Shown piece after piece: positions 52,002 through 61,621 of a stretch of 64,000 bases of DNA (the stretch's first letter is position 1; each line of letters begins with the position of its first letter). This stretch comes from Bacillota bacterium (GTDB lineage: Bacteria; Bacillota; UBA4882; UBA8346), in assembly GCA_023435565.1 (NCBI GenBank), contig JAEYRN010000033.1, forward strand, positions 1 through 64,000, given 5' to 3'. The notes beneath the pieces were generated by a model that saw only the letters and a list, made by a program, of their open reading frames with translations, ran no database searches and was not told the origin of the DNA. The position numbers were made by a program, and so were the translations under genes.

Positions 52002-54092
52002 CTAATTCATCACGTCTCCCAAAACAAACATAGCTTCATCAATATAAGGATCGGCGCCAACCTGCTTCTGCCATTCTTTTTGTTTCTCAATCCCGCTACG
52101 ATCCTTATCAAAACCGGAATCGCCATTTAAAACCGCTACCTTCAAATAAGAACGCTCGGCCGCATAATTTTCCAACCGTTCAGCCTCTTCCTTAAAAAGC
52201 TGTTGTTCCATAAAAACCCGAGTTAGCTGCAATGATTGATTGGCTTTCTCTTGCTGTTCTTCGACGTTTTTAACATGCTCCGCAATCACCTTAAAAGAAG
52301 GGTTGACTTTGACCCGTTGCGCGCTTTTAGCCTTAATTTCTTTAAGATTGTATAGCCCGGCAGACCACCTTCGATAATAAGTGGATGAAATTGTATCCCA
52401 AGGGAGCGCATTCGCTAAATCCTTCTCTCCTTTTAGGTACTCGTATATATGCGGTAATGGTATATCGGCAGTAACTCCCTCCCTTTGGGTCGAACCGCCA
52501 TTGATCCGGTAATATTTTTGGGTGGTCAATTTCAAAGACCCAATTGGTTTTAATACTGAAAATTCACGGGTCAAAAACCGATCCAAATCGGTAAAGGCTT
52601 GAACAGTGCCTTTACCATGCGACTTGGGGCCACCGATGATAATTGCCCGACCATAGTCTTGGAGAGCGGCCGCTACAATTTCAGAAGCTGAAGCGCTCAA
52701 AGAATTGATTAAAACTACTAAAGGGCCACTGTAAACAATATTTGGATCAGGATCGTTTAATACTTCAATATGTCCGGCGCCGTTTTTCACCTGTACTACC
52801 GGACCATTTTTGAAGAAAAGGCCGGACATGGCGACCGCATCATCTAAGCTGCCCCCTGTATTATCTCTTAAATCCAAAATAATTCCATCTACCTTCTCGG
52901 CTTTCAACCCTTGTAATTGGTTGCGAACATCTTCCGCGGCACTACGGCCTTTATTCGATCTCATATCACGATAAAAAGAAGGTAAATCAATATAACCGAA
53001 TTTTTTATTCAATTCTTGATTATTTATTATTGCCGATTTGGCATAAGCTTCTTCAATCACTACCACGTCCCTTATAATCGGGATTACCATAATCCGGCCA
53101 TCCGATTTTTTAACGGTTAAGCGGACCTCGGTGCCCTTTTTACCCCTAATTTGACTAACAACCTCATTTAAAGGCATATATGAAATATCCATCGGCTCCT
53201 CGTGACCTTGCCCAACTTTCATAATAAGGTCACCGGCCTTAAGCTCGCCTTGTCGCCAAGCAGCGCTCCCCGGGACTACTTCATTTACTTTCACATACTC
53301 CTCTTCGGCTTCCAAAATAGCCCCTATACCTTCCAAAGTTCCCGAAAGATCTGTTTCAAATTCCTCGGCTTGTTCCGGTAAAAAGTAGGTGGTATGCGGA
53401 TCGAAACTCCCGGCAACGGCATTTAAGTATTTTTCCAATTGATCGTCGTTAGTTTCGCTCAGAAACATTTGGAATTCTCTTTTTAAACTCAGCGCTAATT
53501 TTTCTCTGGCTTGAACTTCCAATTCCGGTTTAAATATAGGTGCCTTTGATTCGGACTTTGACTTTTCATTGCCACTAAGTGATAAATAATATAATAAGGC
53601 CCGATATTTAAGGGTCTTCCGCCATAACTCTTTCTGTTCGGCTTCATCGGAACAAAAATCCCTTTTATCAGCGTCAATTACCAGGCTTTCATCCTCGGAA
53701 AAATCAAAGGGATGTTTTAAAATATCTTGATAATATCCCTTAACTTTCATTATTCGCTTCTTTAAAATCGATGAAGCCTGTTCTATTAAGCCATATTTTC
53801 CGGTTTCCAGCTCATCGTCGATTTTATTTTGAAAATGTTTTAATTGTTCGATATCCGATTTCAATAAAAACCTTTTATTCGGATCCAATCTTTTAATATA
53901 GAGATCAAAAGCTTTCTGAGAAAAGTTATCATTTAACCTCACCTGGTTGTAATGCCAGTTTTCCAATGCCTGTATCATAAGTCTGGTGATAACCGTCTCT
54001 TTACCGATACGGTTATCCGCTAAAGTAACTCCTAAAACCAGCAATACAATTATTAAAAGCGGGATCAGAAATTTAAAGATTGGTTTTCTCAT
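52002..54092 (-). CDS. prc: C-terminal processing protease, Prc/Tsp type
   Basis: 696 residues, the size of proteobacterial Prc rather than the shorter CtpA/CtpB of Gram-positives. Membrane anchor or signal (about 8-25), N-terminal helical domain to about 225, PDZ (about 250-335, EGIGAIL..VVPGSAA..LKAGDLI), S41 core with LRDNTGGSLDDAV, catalytic Ser in SLSASASEIVAAAL (about 464-476) and Lys in SHGKGTVQ (about 494), and a C-terminal Tsp-type helical domain. Periplasmic protease trimming or degrading envelope proteins. Confidence 0.93.
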   Translation of the reverse strand: MRKPIFKFLIPLLIIVLLVLGVTLADNRIGKETVITRLMIQALENWHYNQVRLNDNFSQKAFDLYIKRLDPNKRFLLKSDIEQLKHFQNKIDDELETGKYGLIEQASSILKKRIMKVKGYYQDILKHPFDFSEDESLVIDADKRDFCSDEAEQKELWRKTLKYRALLYYLSLSGNEKSKSESKAPIFKPELEVQAREKLALSLKREFQMFLSETNDDQLEKYLNAVAGSFDPHTTYFLPEQAEEFETDLSGTLEGIGAILEAEEEYVKVNEVVPGSAAWRQGELKAGDLIMKVGQGHEEPMDISYMPLNEVVSQIRGKKGTEVRLTVKKSDGRIMVIPIIRDVVVIEEAYAKSAIINNQELNKKFGYIDLPSFYRDMRSNKGRSAAEDVRNQLQGLKAEKVDGIILDLRDNTGGSLDDAVAMSGLFFKNGPVVQVKNGAGHIEVLNDPDPNIVYSGPLVVLINSLSASASEIVAAALQDYGRAIIIGGPKSHGKGTVQAFTDLDRFLTREFSVLKPIGSLKLTTQKYYRINGGSTQREGVTADIPLPHIYEYLKGEKDLANALPWDTISSTYYRRWSAGLYNLKEIKAKSAQRVKVNPSFKVIAEHVKNVEEQQEKANQSLQLTRVFMEQQLFKEEAERLENYAAERSYLKVAVLNGDSGFDKDRSGIEKQKEWQKQVGADPYIDEAMFVLGDVMN

Positions 54093-54202
54093 TTTAATTT
54101 CCTTTTTTTAATTTACATTATTTTGACAGAATTAAAAAACCTTATTCGATAGTCATTTTAAAACTATCACTATCTTCAGTTATTGTCAACCTTTGTGTCG
54201 TC

Positions 54203-55018
54203 TTAAATCGTTTCCAGACATTCTTTATCCATCCAGCCTCTTTTACCGTCAACCCTCTTTACTTTGACCCAATTTTCTTTTTCCTCCAGGATTAGAACCC
54301 TTGAACCTTCAGCTAAATGGTAATAAATAGTAGCTGCTTTTGACGGCTCAAAAAAAACATCGCCCGCTTTTACGGCTACCGCTTGTTCACGGGATTGTTC
54401 CCAAAAGGTCAAAATACCTAATGAAAGAAAACTAACAAATATTATTGCACAACCGGTTACTAATCCAATCCACCATTTTTTAAAATCGCCTTCAATTAAA
54501 GTGTGTAATGGAATCGGTTTAATTATTGCTAAGATAATTATTATTACCAGTCCGAAAAACCAAATTGAGCCGGATAGTGCTAATTGTTGAACAGATAACA
54601 TTCCGGTCAAAAATTTCACAAAATCATACTTCCAGTCACTAACCCCTTCCTGTACACCGGTCAAAACATAATTAAGGTTTGCCTTTAAGTCAGCGTCACC
54701 TGGAATCTGGCGCCTCGCTCTTTCATAATTTAAGACCGCCCGGCCCTTTAGTCCCATCTTATAATAAGTATTACCAAGGTTATAATACATATTACCACTT
54801 TGATAGCCTTCATCGCAAAGCTGTTGGTAAAGTTCGGCGGCTTTATTAAAATTGCCTTTTTGATATTCTGAGTTAGCTTGTTCAAAAATTGTCTTCGGAT
54901 CTGTAAAATCCGTTCCGGAATCACCAAAGACCGGTTGTCCGCAAACGGGATAAATTAGAAAAACTAATATTACCATGCCGATCCCTAGATATCTCTTGAA
55001 ATTATCAAGTTTTCCCAT
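54203..55018 (-). CDS. batE: BatE-like TPR/SH3 membrane protein
   Basis: About 271 residues: signal/TM segment, two TPR repeats (about 45-115, FEQANSEYQKGNFNKAAELYQQL and GNMYYNLGNTYYKMGLKGRAVLNYERAR), two membrane helices (about 150-170, 185-210) and a C-terminal bacterial SH3 domain (about 220-270, ending GKRGWMDKECLE). This is the BatE layout. ATG 55018 overlaps the batD end by 14 bases. Last gene of the Bat operon. Confidence 0.82.
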   Translation of the reverse strand: MGKLDNFKRYLGIGMVILVFLIYPVCGQPVFGDSGTDFTDPKTIFEQANSEYQKGNFNKAAELYQQLCDEGYQSGNMYYNLGNTYYKMGLKGRAVLNYERARRQIPGDADLKANLNYVLTGVQEGVSDWKYDFVKFLTGMLSVQQLALSGSIWFFGLVIIIILAIIKPIPLHTLIEGDFKKWWIGLVTGCAIIFVSFLSLGILTFWEQSREQAVAVKAGDVFFEPSKAATIYYHLAEGSRVLILEEKENWVKVKRVDGKRGWMDKECLETI

Positions 55019-56819
55019 TCTGCCCTCTCCTCTCCGGCGCTTTTCCTGCTTCTTGATTATAATTGCCGACTTGATCAAGGGTTTTTATAATCAAATCCAC
55101 TTGCTCCCAAAGTTGTTCGGCCTCAGTCGGACTGATTTTACTACCTGTAAACCGGTAATAATCATATTGATCAAAGAAATCCTTTATTTTACGCAAAGTA
55201 TCCGATTCAACTCCATATGCCGCGATTTGTTCAACATCATTCCCAGTCATTCCGGCAATAGTAAGCTGGTATTTCTCCCCCAGATACTCCTTAACAAGTT
55301 GATGTAGCTCTTCTAAAGTATTTTCAGGTTTCTTAATTAACTCGGTTTTAACCCTAGCTAAGCCCTTGGCAGCCCTGCTACCGGCTCGAATTGACCGGGC
55401 CATGGGCGAGTCTGAGAGCAATATCTTTTGATATTTTCGGTATCCCAAAGCAACAATCAGCCCTAATATTGGTAATAATTGCAACCACCAAAACCAACTT
55501 TGATAAACAAGTTGCTCATGACGACGTTTAATACTCCCAAGTTGCTCTTTGATGAATACTAAATCCTTTCCGTAACTATCGGAGTCCGTTTCAGTAGTAT
55601 CGGAAAACAAAACAGCTTTAAAATTAGGATTGGGCTTAACCTTAACCGCAAATGCCGGAGCGGTTGCTTTAACATATTTACCTTGGTAAGGATCAAAATA
55701 AGATAAATTAAAGGGACCAATTTGTTTTACATTAGGATCTATCGGGATTACTACCTGTTCAAAATGGATTTGGCCTGTCTCTCCATTATTATTATTTTTC
55801 TTCTGAGGATCATAAACTTTTAAGCCTTGATTGTTAATAATAAATGGCGGATCCACAGTTTGAAGATTACCGTTTCCGGTTACCGTCAGCTTAAGGGTGA
55901 CCGGCTCTCCCTGTAAAACTTCGGTAGGTTGTCCGGTAACCTGAATTTGAAAACGGCCAATTCCGCCTGAAAAATTAGCCGGTTTCCCGGTGGGTAAAGG
56001 TAAGACATTTATATTCAGCCGGTTACTTTTTAATTCAATCGGATATTTTTTAAAACTGGAAAAAAACGGGTCGCTGGTTTGTTGCTTAATTAAAACAGCG
56101 AAATTCAAACGAGCCGGCCCTAAAGAAAACTTACCTGATTTTACAGAAGTCAAATTGGTTGAAAACTCGACTACCTGATAAGAACGACTATTAATAGTTA
56201 CTCTTCGCTGACTAGGTTTATTCATCGGATCCAATACGAAATCGGGCTGTTCAATGACAGGATAACTCCAGTCATTAATGGTAATCTCGCTGAAATAGAC
56301 TCTGATTTTTAAAGGAGTCTTTTCTCCAAGATACAGCTTTGTCTTACCCAACTCCATCTCCATAAAAAGCTTATCTCCAAAAGGAGAGGAATTATCGGGA
56401 ATCGTGGACACCGATTTTTTTTGATTAACCGCTCCGCTTACTTGTAAGGTAACCGAGTTAGCCGTCAATTTATCATTCTTTACTTTCATATCAAATGGAC
56501 CTAAGGTATACGAACCCGGTTTTAAACCGGTGATTTCATAGGAATAATTGATTATAGCGGAATATTCTCCATTAATATAATTAACACTGGAATTTCGCCC
56601 CAAAAAGTCAATCTGCAATCCGTCAATAATTTTTAAAACCGGCTCTGAAGCTAAAGTTGAGCCTTCCACCGTTATATTTAACCGGACAGACTCTCCGGTA
56701 GTTATAGAACTAGTATCTAAAGCAGCCTTTGCCGAAAGAGTTTGCGCGCTAACGACTATTGGCGACAATAATAATCCTGTAACTGTTATTATAACTAATA
56801 AAAATTGTTTGAATTTCAT
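55005..56819 (-). CDS. batD: BatD-like protein
   Basis: 604 residues: signal peptide, long periplasmic region made of repeated beta domains (about 25-410) matching the BatD/oxygen-tolerance family (SITTGESVRLNITVEG, GDKLFMEMELGKTKLYLGEK, ILQGEPVTLKLTVTGNGNL), one membrane helix (about 445-463) and a cytoplasmic helical tail. Partner of the VWA proteins. GGAAGG upstream of ATG. Confidence 0.88.
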   Translation of the reverse strand: MKFKQFLLVIITVTGLLLSPIVVSAQTLSAKAALDTSSITTGESVRLNITVEGSTLASEPVLKIIDGLQIDFLGRNSSVNYINGEYSAIINYSYEITGLKPGSYTLGPFDMKVKNDKLTANSVTLQVSGAVNQKKSVSTIPDNSSPFGDKLFMEMELGKTKLYLGEKTPLKIRVYFSEITINDWSYPVIEQPDFVLDPMNKPSQRRVTINSRSYQVVEFSTNLTSVKSGKFSLGPARLNFAVLIKQQTSDPFFSSFKKYPIELKSNRLNINVLPLPTGKPANFSGGIGRFQIQVTGQPTEVLQGEPVTLKLTVTGNGNLQTVDPPFIINNQGLKVYDPQKKNNNNGETGQIHFEQVVIPIDPNVKQIGPFNLSYFDPYQGKYVKATAPAFAVKVKPNPNFKAVLFSDTTETDSDSYGKDLVFIKEQLGSIKRRHEQLVYQSWFWWLQLLPILGLIVALGYRKYQKILLSDSPMARSIRAGSRAAKGLARVKTELIKKPENTLEELHQLVKEYLGEKYQLTIAGMTGNDVEQIAAYGVESDTLRKIKDFFDQYDYYRFTGSKISPTEAEQLWEQVDLIIKTLDQVGNYNQEAGKAPERRGQNGKT

Positions 56820-56834
56820 CTCGGTTTCCTTCCT

Positions 56835-57452
56835 TTACCAGTCTTTGTCTACTGGTTCTTCCTCCTTGATTTGGGGGACGAAGTATTGAGCGTCATTCAT
56901 ATTAACAATATTTTCAGCTTCATTTTGTTGCTGTTCCGGAGGTTTATTCGGCGGCGGTTGTTTTATCCTTAGTAAGGTCAATTCGTAATTATACTTGGCA
57001 TCCATATCTTTCGGATTTGCTTCAATCGCTTGTTTGAAATTTTCAAGCGCTTCCATATAATTTGCTTGGCCTTGTTGATCTTGACTCTTTTCCGCGGAAC
57101 TAGATAAGGCGTTTCCCAAATTATAATGGAATTCATTCTTCAACTTGCTTTTTTGTGATTTTCCCAGTGTTAAACTTTCCAAACCACCCGTAGCTTCGCG
57201 TAAATTAGCAATTGCTTTGTCGTTTCGGTCGCTTTTCGAAAAAGACAACCCCAGATTATTAAATACATAGGGTGAATTAGGCAAATCTACCAACAAATCC
57301 TCATAACGTTCCTGAGCCCGTTCATAATCGGCTTTGTTATAATATCGGTTAGCGGTGAACATCCGCCATGTATCACCCCAAATAAGAAAATTTGTCGCCA
57401 ATAATAAAAGAACAGATACAATCCCCCAAAAAATCCGTAATCGTTGGGTCAA
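56835..57452 (-). CDS. batC: BatC-like TPR protein
   Basis: About 205 residues: an N-terminal membrane helix then TPR repeats (about 33-165: YNKADYERAQERYEDLL, NLGLSFSKSDRNDKAIANL, NYMEALENFKQAIEANPKDMDAKYNYEL) and a Pro/Gln-rich tail. TTG 57452 with GAGGTGA 8 bases upstream is preferred to GTG 57461. Located between batB and batD as in classical batABCDE clusters. Confidence 0.8.
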   Translation of the reverse strand: MTQRLRIFWGIVSVLLLLATNFLIWGDTWRMFTANRYYNKADYERAQERYEDLLVDLPNSPYVFNNLGLSFSKSDRNDKAIANLREATGGLESLTLGKSQKSKLKNEFHYNLGNALSSSAEKSQDQQGQANYMEALENFKQAIEANPKDMDAKYNYELTLLRIKQPPPNKPPEQQQNEAENIVNMNDAQYFVPQIKEEEPVDKDW

Positions 57453-57521
57453 GTTATTCACCTCATATAACTAAACAATATATAACTTAAATTGATTTGT
57501 GTTTATTAGCACCCACTTGCT

Positions 57522-58556
57522 TCATCCTATAAATCTTCCCTTGATTTTGTTGATTATCTCTAGCTTGCGAAAACCCAAACAAAAATCGATGGTTAAAAAG
57601 AAGACTACCAATAATAAAGGAATTTGATATCTTTCAACATAGTTTTTTTGCCAACTACTTTTAATTTCCGATTTTTTTAAACCGGCGAGCCTGGTCTGGT
57701 ATAATTCCTCCAATCCCAAAGAGAATCCACCGGCCCGCACATAAGTGCCTTGCCCTGCCTGTGCAATCTCCTTGAGTATCTCTTCATTCAAAAATGACTT
57801 AACCACATTACCGGCCTTGTCTTTGAGATACGAACCATTGCCATGTTGGTCCTGAACAATAATTAATTCCCCCTCAGGACTACCGATTCCAATGGTATAA
57901 ACGGCAATACCATCCTTAACCGCTGCTTTAGTTGGCGATAGCGGATCACCCTCATGATTCTCGCCATCCGTAATAATAATTAATACTTTTTTCCCTGCGC
58001 TGCCTGACTTAAAGGCATTTCGGGCAGTAAGGATTGCTTCACCGATGGCAGTTCCTCCACGGGGAATAATCCCGGTATTTAAAGCATCCAATGTACTGCT
58101 GAAAGCATTAAAATCGACAGTTAACGGGCATTGTAGAAAACTTGTCCCGGAAAAAGCCACCAGTCCAACTTTATCGTTCTGCATCACACGAAGTAAGTCT
58201 TTAACTGCTAGTTTGGCTTTTTCAAGGCGGTTTGGTTTAACATCGGTCGCCAGCATACTTTTGGAAGTATCTATAGCAAAAATAATTTCGAGACCATGGT
58301 GTTTAAGCTCCTGCCAGCGATATCCCCAACGCGGTCCGCCTAAAGCAATTATCAAAAAAACTAACCCAAATAATTTTAGGATTAACCGACGTTTTTGCAT
58401 TTTCCTACCGGACAAATCGATGACTTTCGGTATCAAGTCTTTACCGGCAAAAGTCTCCAAGTCCCGTTCCAAACGGCGTTCAACCCAAATAAAAAACCAA
58501 ATCAGTAATAAAGGTAATATAAGTAATACTAAGTAAAATGGGTTAGCCCAATTCAT
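57522..58556 (-). CDS. batB: BatB-like VWA-domain membrane protein
   Basis: 344 residues: two N-terminal helices (about 5-27, 58-76), a VWA domain (about 88-290) with MIDAS motif FAIDTSKSMLATD, Thr and Asp positions in PRGGTAIGEAI and IITDGENHEGD, and a C-terminal helix (about 310-330). Paralogue of the preceding BatA. ATG overlaps the batA stop (ATGA). Confidence 0.9.
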   Translation of the reverse strand: MNWANPFYLVLLILPLLLIWFFIWVERRLERDLETFAGKDLIPKVIDLSGRKMQKRRLILKLFGLVFLIIALGGPRWGYRWQELKHHGLEIIFAIDTSKSMLATDVKPNRLEKAKLAVKDLLRVMQNDKVGLVAFSGTSFLQCPLTVDFNAFSSTLDALNTGIIPRGGTAIGEAILTARNAFKSGSAGKKVLIIITDGENHEGDPLSPTKAAVKDGIAVYTIGIGSPEGELIIVQDQHGNGSYLKDKAGNVVKSFLNEEILKEIAQAGQGTYVRAGGFSLGLEELYQTRLAGLKKSEIKSSWQKNYVERYQIPLLLVVFFLTIDFCLGFRKLEIINKIKGRFIG

Positions 58557-59551
58557 GGCAGTCTCCTACAAACCGTATTAGCTAAAATTACTTCCAATAA
58601 CATTATCCCCAGGGCTAAAATTAAAAAGTAAGGATAAAGATCTTTATATTCGGAGTATTTTACCATATCGGTTTCGGTCTTCTCCATCCGATCGATCCGT
58701 TGAAAGATGGTCTTTAGCGATTGTGTATCGGTGGCCCGAAAATATCTGCCTCCGGTAGGAGCGGCAATTTTTTGCAGTAATTCTTCATCAAGATCGGTTT
58801 CGACCATTTGATACTGTTTCCTTCCCCAAGCGTCAATCTGAGGATATGGAACCAACCCCTGGGATCCCGCGCCGATAGTATAAACGGTCACTTTAAAATC
58901 TTTCGCCGCTTCAGCCGCTACTTCAGGAGTAATTTCACCGGCATTGTTAATACCGTCGGTTAATAAAATAACCACTTTACTTTTGGCCTTTGATTCTTGT
59001 AAACGTTTCACCGCATTAGTTAAAGCGGTCCCAATTGCAGTTCCGTCTTCGATGTCGCCAATTTCAATTTCGTTAATACGGGTGATAATCCAATCATGGT
59101 CCCAGGTTAAGGGTGATAAGATATATGGTCTTCCGGCAAAAACCACTACACCGATTCGATCATTGGGGCGTCGGGAAATAAAATCTCTTGTTACCTGCTT
59201 AACGATTTCCAAACGATTGATTCTCTTTCCTCCGGACTTAAAATCTTCAGCCAACATACTGGAGGATACATCCAAAGCCAGTACGATATCAATTCCTTCC
59301 TTACGAATCATACTTTTCCCCAAACCGATTTTAGGGCGGGCCAGGGCAAATATAATTAACAACACGGCTCCAATGACCAACCAGGGTAGAACTCTAAACC
59401 AGCGGATTCTCCAAGTAGCTTGGGTCTGTCCCAAAGAGGCTGTCATTGAGTAATTAACCACGCCCCGCCAGGCGCCTAACTTCAAATAAAATATCATAAT
59501 GGGGATAATGATGATGAGCAACAATAAAAAAATCGGATTCTCAAATATCAT
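58553..59551 (-). CDS. batA: BatA-like VWA-domain membrane protein
   Basis: About 332 residues: two N-terminal helices, VWA domain (about 85-290) with complete MIDAS LALDVSSSMLAED, IEDGTAIGTAL and LLTDGINNAGE, and a C-terminal helix. ATG 59551 (MIFENPIF) with GAGG nine bases upstream fits the family start and overlaps the preceding stop by 11 bases. Confidence 0.9.
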   Translation of the reverse strand: MIFENPIFLLLLIIIIPIMIFYLKLGAWRGVVNYSMTASLGQTQATWRIRWFRVLPWLVIGAVLLIIFALARPKIGLGKSMIRKEGIDIVLALDVSSSMLAEDFKSGGKRINRLEIVKQVTRDFISRRPNDRIGVVVFAGRPYILSPLTWDHDWIITRINEIEIGDIEDGTAIGTALTNAVKRLQESKAKSKVVILLTDGINNAGEITPEVAAEAAKDFKVTVYTIGAGSQGLVPYPQIDAWGRKQYQMVETDLDEELLQKIAAPTGGRYFRATDTQSLKTIFQRIDRMEKTETDMVKYSEYKDLYPYFLILALGIMLLEVILANTVCRRLP

Positions 59552-60575
59552 TTTCAACGTCCTCTTTGGTTTCCTCAATTAAACCATATACAATAGTCAA
59601 CGCCTTTTCGCCTTCCTCCTTGACAGGTTGATGTTTGGCGAACTTTACCAAATCCGAATATTGAAGGAACTCCGCTAAAATATTTTTTTGGGCCGGCCCT
59701 AAAAAATCCATTCTTCCCAAGCTCAAAAGAAATTCTTCGGTAGTCATCTCCAGGGCCTTTATTTGAAAACGGTTTTCCAGGTATTCTCTGGCAACCTCAC
59801 TTAACTGGTCATAAAAAAGTTTAAACTCTCCCTTTTCCAAAAGTTGCCCCCGGCGCAAATCATCCAACCGCCGTAAGGCAATTAGATGGGCCGGTTCTAT
59901 AGATAATAAACCCTGTTCTTCTAAAGCGACTACTTTATTTCGATAATTGCTTTTCCAGTATTTTAGTAACCAATAAACCAATCCAAATAATCCGAAGACT
60001 CCCAAAAGCACCCAAACATATTGATAACGCGGAGGGAGCCCCACCGGTTTTTTTGTACTCTTTAATCCGTCGGCTAAGATTTCCTCCTCGCTTAAATTAG
60101 CAGGCAGAAGTGAGGTGATTTTAATTTGGAGATCTTTTACCTTAATGGAACCTTGGTTGCCTGATTGTTCTTGAAAATTAATAGTTAACCCGGAAATCTT
60201 AAATTGGCCGGCCCGCCAACCTATAAACCGATAGGAAACGATATGTTTCCATTTTTCTTTTCCTTCTTCCTTCTTCACTTTATCTTTGGCCGCCAGTTCC
60301 AATCCATTTAATTGCTTGGGTTCCAACTCCGGAAGTAAGTACTCAACCCCGGGAACACCTTCTATTATTAAATTAACCGGTACGAAATCACCGACATAGA
60401 ATGGGCCTTGTTCCTTCAGTTCCAAATGTGCTTTAAGCAAATTACCGGCTGAAATGAGTTCACCTTCAACAGCCCATGTATCAACTGCAGATAGTAAAAA
60501 TGAAAGAAACAAAAAAGCGGCGGTTAACAATCTAACAACTTTTTGCTTCTTGTTACATCTTCGGATATCAATCAT
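59541..60575 (-). CDS. BatD-related membrane protein of the moxR-bat operon
   Basis: About 344 residues: signal segment (LLTAAFLFLSFLLSAVDTWA), an extracytoplasmic beta domain resembling the first part of BatD (about 45-165), a membrane helix (about 185-208) and a cytoplasmic helical domain with KLFYDQLSEVAREYLENRFQIKALEMTTEEF, the pattern seen in DUF4381-like genes beside DUF58/BatA. Function unknown beyond the operon. ATG 60575 with ACGGAGA upstream is preferred to an upstream TTG. Confidence 0.75.
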   Translation of the reverse strand: MIDIRRCNKKQKVVRLLTAAFLFLSFLLSAVDTWAVEGELISAGNLLKAHLELKEQGPFYVGDFVPVNLIIEGVPGVEYLLPELEPKQLNGLELAAKDKVKKEEGKEKWKHIVSYRFIGWRAGQFKISGLTINFQEQSGNQGSIKVKDLQIKITSLLPANLSEEEILADGLKSTKKPVGLPPRYQYVWVLLGVFGLFGLVYWLLKYWKSNYRNKVVALEEQGLLSIEPAHLIALRRLDDLRRGQLLEKGEFKLFYDQLSEVAREYLENRFQIKALEMTTEEFLLSLGRMDFLGPAQKNILAEFLQYSDLVKFAKHQPVKEEGEKALTIVYGLIEETKEDVENDI

Positions 60576-60589
60576 CAATAGTCTCCGTT

Positions 60590-61468
60590 TCAACGTATCC
60601 GTCTCTCCCTTAGCTTAAAAAACCTTTGAATCGGTTCCAAATATGACTGATCAGTTTGAATATCGATTAAATCAACTTTATTCCGGCGAAAAAGTTTTGC
60701 TAAAACGTCATCGCGTTGTTCCGCTTTAGCACGGACCATATCCCTAATTTGCTTAGATGAAGTATCAACCAAAACCCTTCGACCGGTCTCATTATCTTGA
60801 AATTCGACCAAGCCCAAGGGAGGTAGTTCCGATTCTCTGGGATCTCTTATTCTAACAGCCACTACATCATGGTGTCTGGCAGTACGTCCTAAGATTTTTT
60901 CAAAGTTATCGTCTAAAAAGTCCGAGACCAAAAAAACAATACTTCTTTGTTTTAAAACCTTATTTACAAATTTTAATGCTTCTTCGATCTTAGTACCGGT
61001 TCCCTTCGGTTGATACCCCAGTATTTCCCTGATCACCCGTAATACATGACGACGTCCTTTTTGGGCCGGAAGATATTTTTCACAGGTATCGGTAAAAATC
61101 AACAAACCGACTTTGTCATTGTTTTTTATTGCTAAAAAAGCGAGTAAGGCCGATATTTCCGCAGCAAGTTCACTTTTTAGGGATTCAAAAGAACCGAACC
61201 GTTGCGAACCGCTTAGGTCGATAGCCAGCATCAACGTTAATTCCCGTTCTTCAGCGAATCTTTTGATGTGAGGGACGCCGCTCCGGGCAGTTACATTCCA
61301 ATCAATCGATCGGATATCATCCCCCGGTATATATTCCCTAACCTCATCAAATTCAATACCCGCGCCTTTAAAAACACTGGTATATTGCCCGGAAATTATC
61401 TCATTGCTAATCCTGGAAATTCGATATTGAATTTTTCTAACTTTTTTTAATATTTCTTTGGATAACAT
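60590..61468 (-). CDS. DUF58 domain protein
   Basis: 292 residues with the DUF58 hallmark EFDEVREYIPGDDIRSIDWNVTAR (about 39-62) and a VWA-like fold with partial MIDAS LAIDLSGSQRFGS. Cytoplasmic partner of MoxR ATPases in MoxR-DUF58-VWA operons. It follows moxR after a repeat-bearing gap of 150 bases and overlaps the next gene's upstream frame. Confidence 0.9.
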   Translation of the reverse strand: MLSKEILKKVRKIQYRISRISNEIISGQYTSVFKGAGIEFDEVREYIPGDDIRSIDWNVTARSGVPHIKRFAEERELTLMLAIDLSGSQRFGSFESLKSELAAEISALLAFLAIKNNDKVGLLIFTDTCEKYLPAQKGRRHVLRVIREILGYQPKGTGTKIEEALKFVNKVLKQRSIVFLVSDFLDDNFEKILGRTARHHDVVAVRIRDPRESELPPLGLVEFQDNETGRRVLVDTSSKQIRDMVRAKAEQRDDVLAKLFRRNKVDLIDIQTDQSYLEPIQRFFKLRERRIR

Positions 61469-61491
61469 CGGCGCCCTCGATATAATATAAA

Positions 61492-61568
61492 ATCATGCCA
61501 AATATTATAATCATACATAATCATGTCAAATATTATTATCATGCCAATGGGCGATTAATTAATCGCCC
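61492..61568. repeat. two tandem 23-bp repeats and a 20-bp palindrome
   Basis: 61492-61514 and 61520-61542 are near-identical copies of an ATCATG-CAAATATTAT-ATCAT sequence (two differences). Immediately after, 61549-61568 is the perfect palindrome GGGCGATTAATTAATCGCCC. Then a GTCACTGGTAACTGGGAACTGG low-complexity stretch follows. All lie between moxR and the DUF58 gene. Confidence 0.65.
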
Positions 61569-61621
61569 CTACAACGTTTTATTTGTCACTGGTAACTGGG
61601 AACTGGCAACTGTATTCTGAA

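Noticed and set aside
61469..61621. CRISPR array
   Set aside because: Only two short AT-rich repeats with a 5-base gap; no regular spacers and no cas genes in the window.
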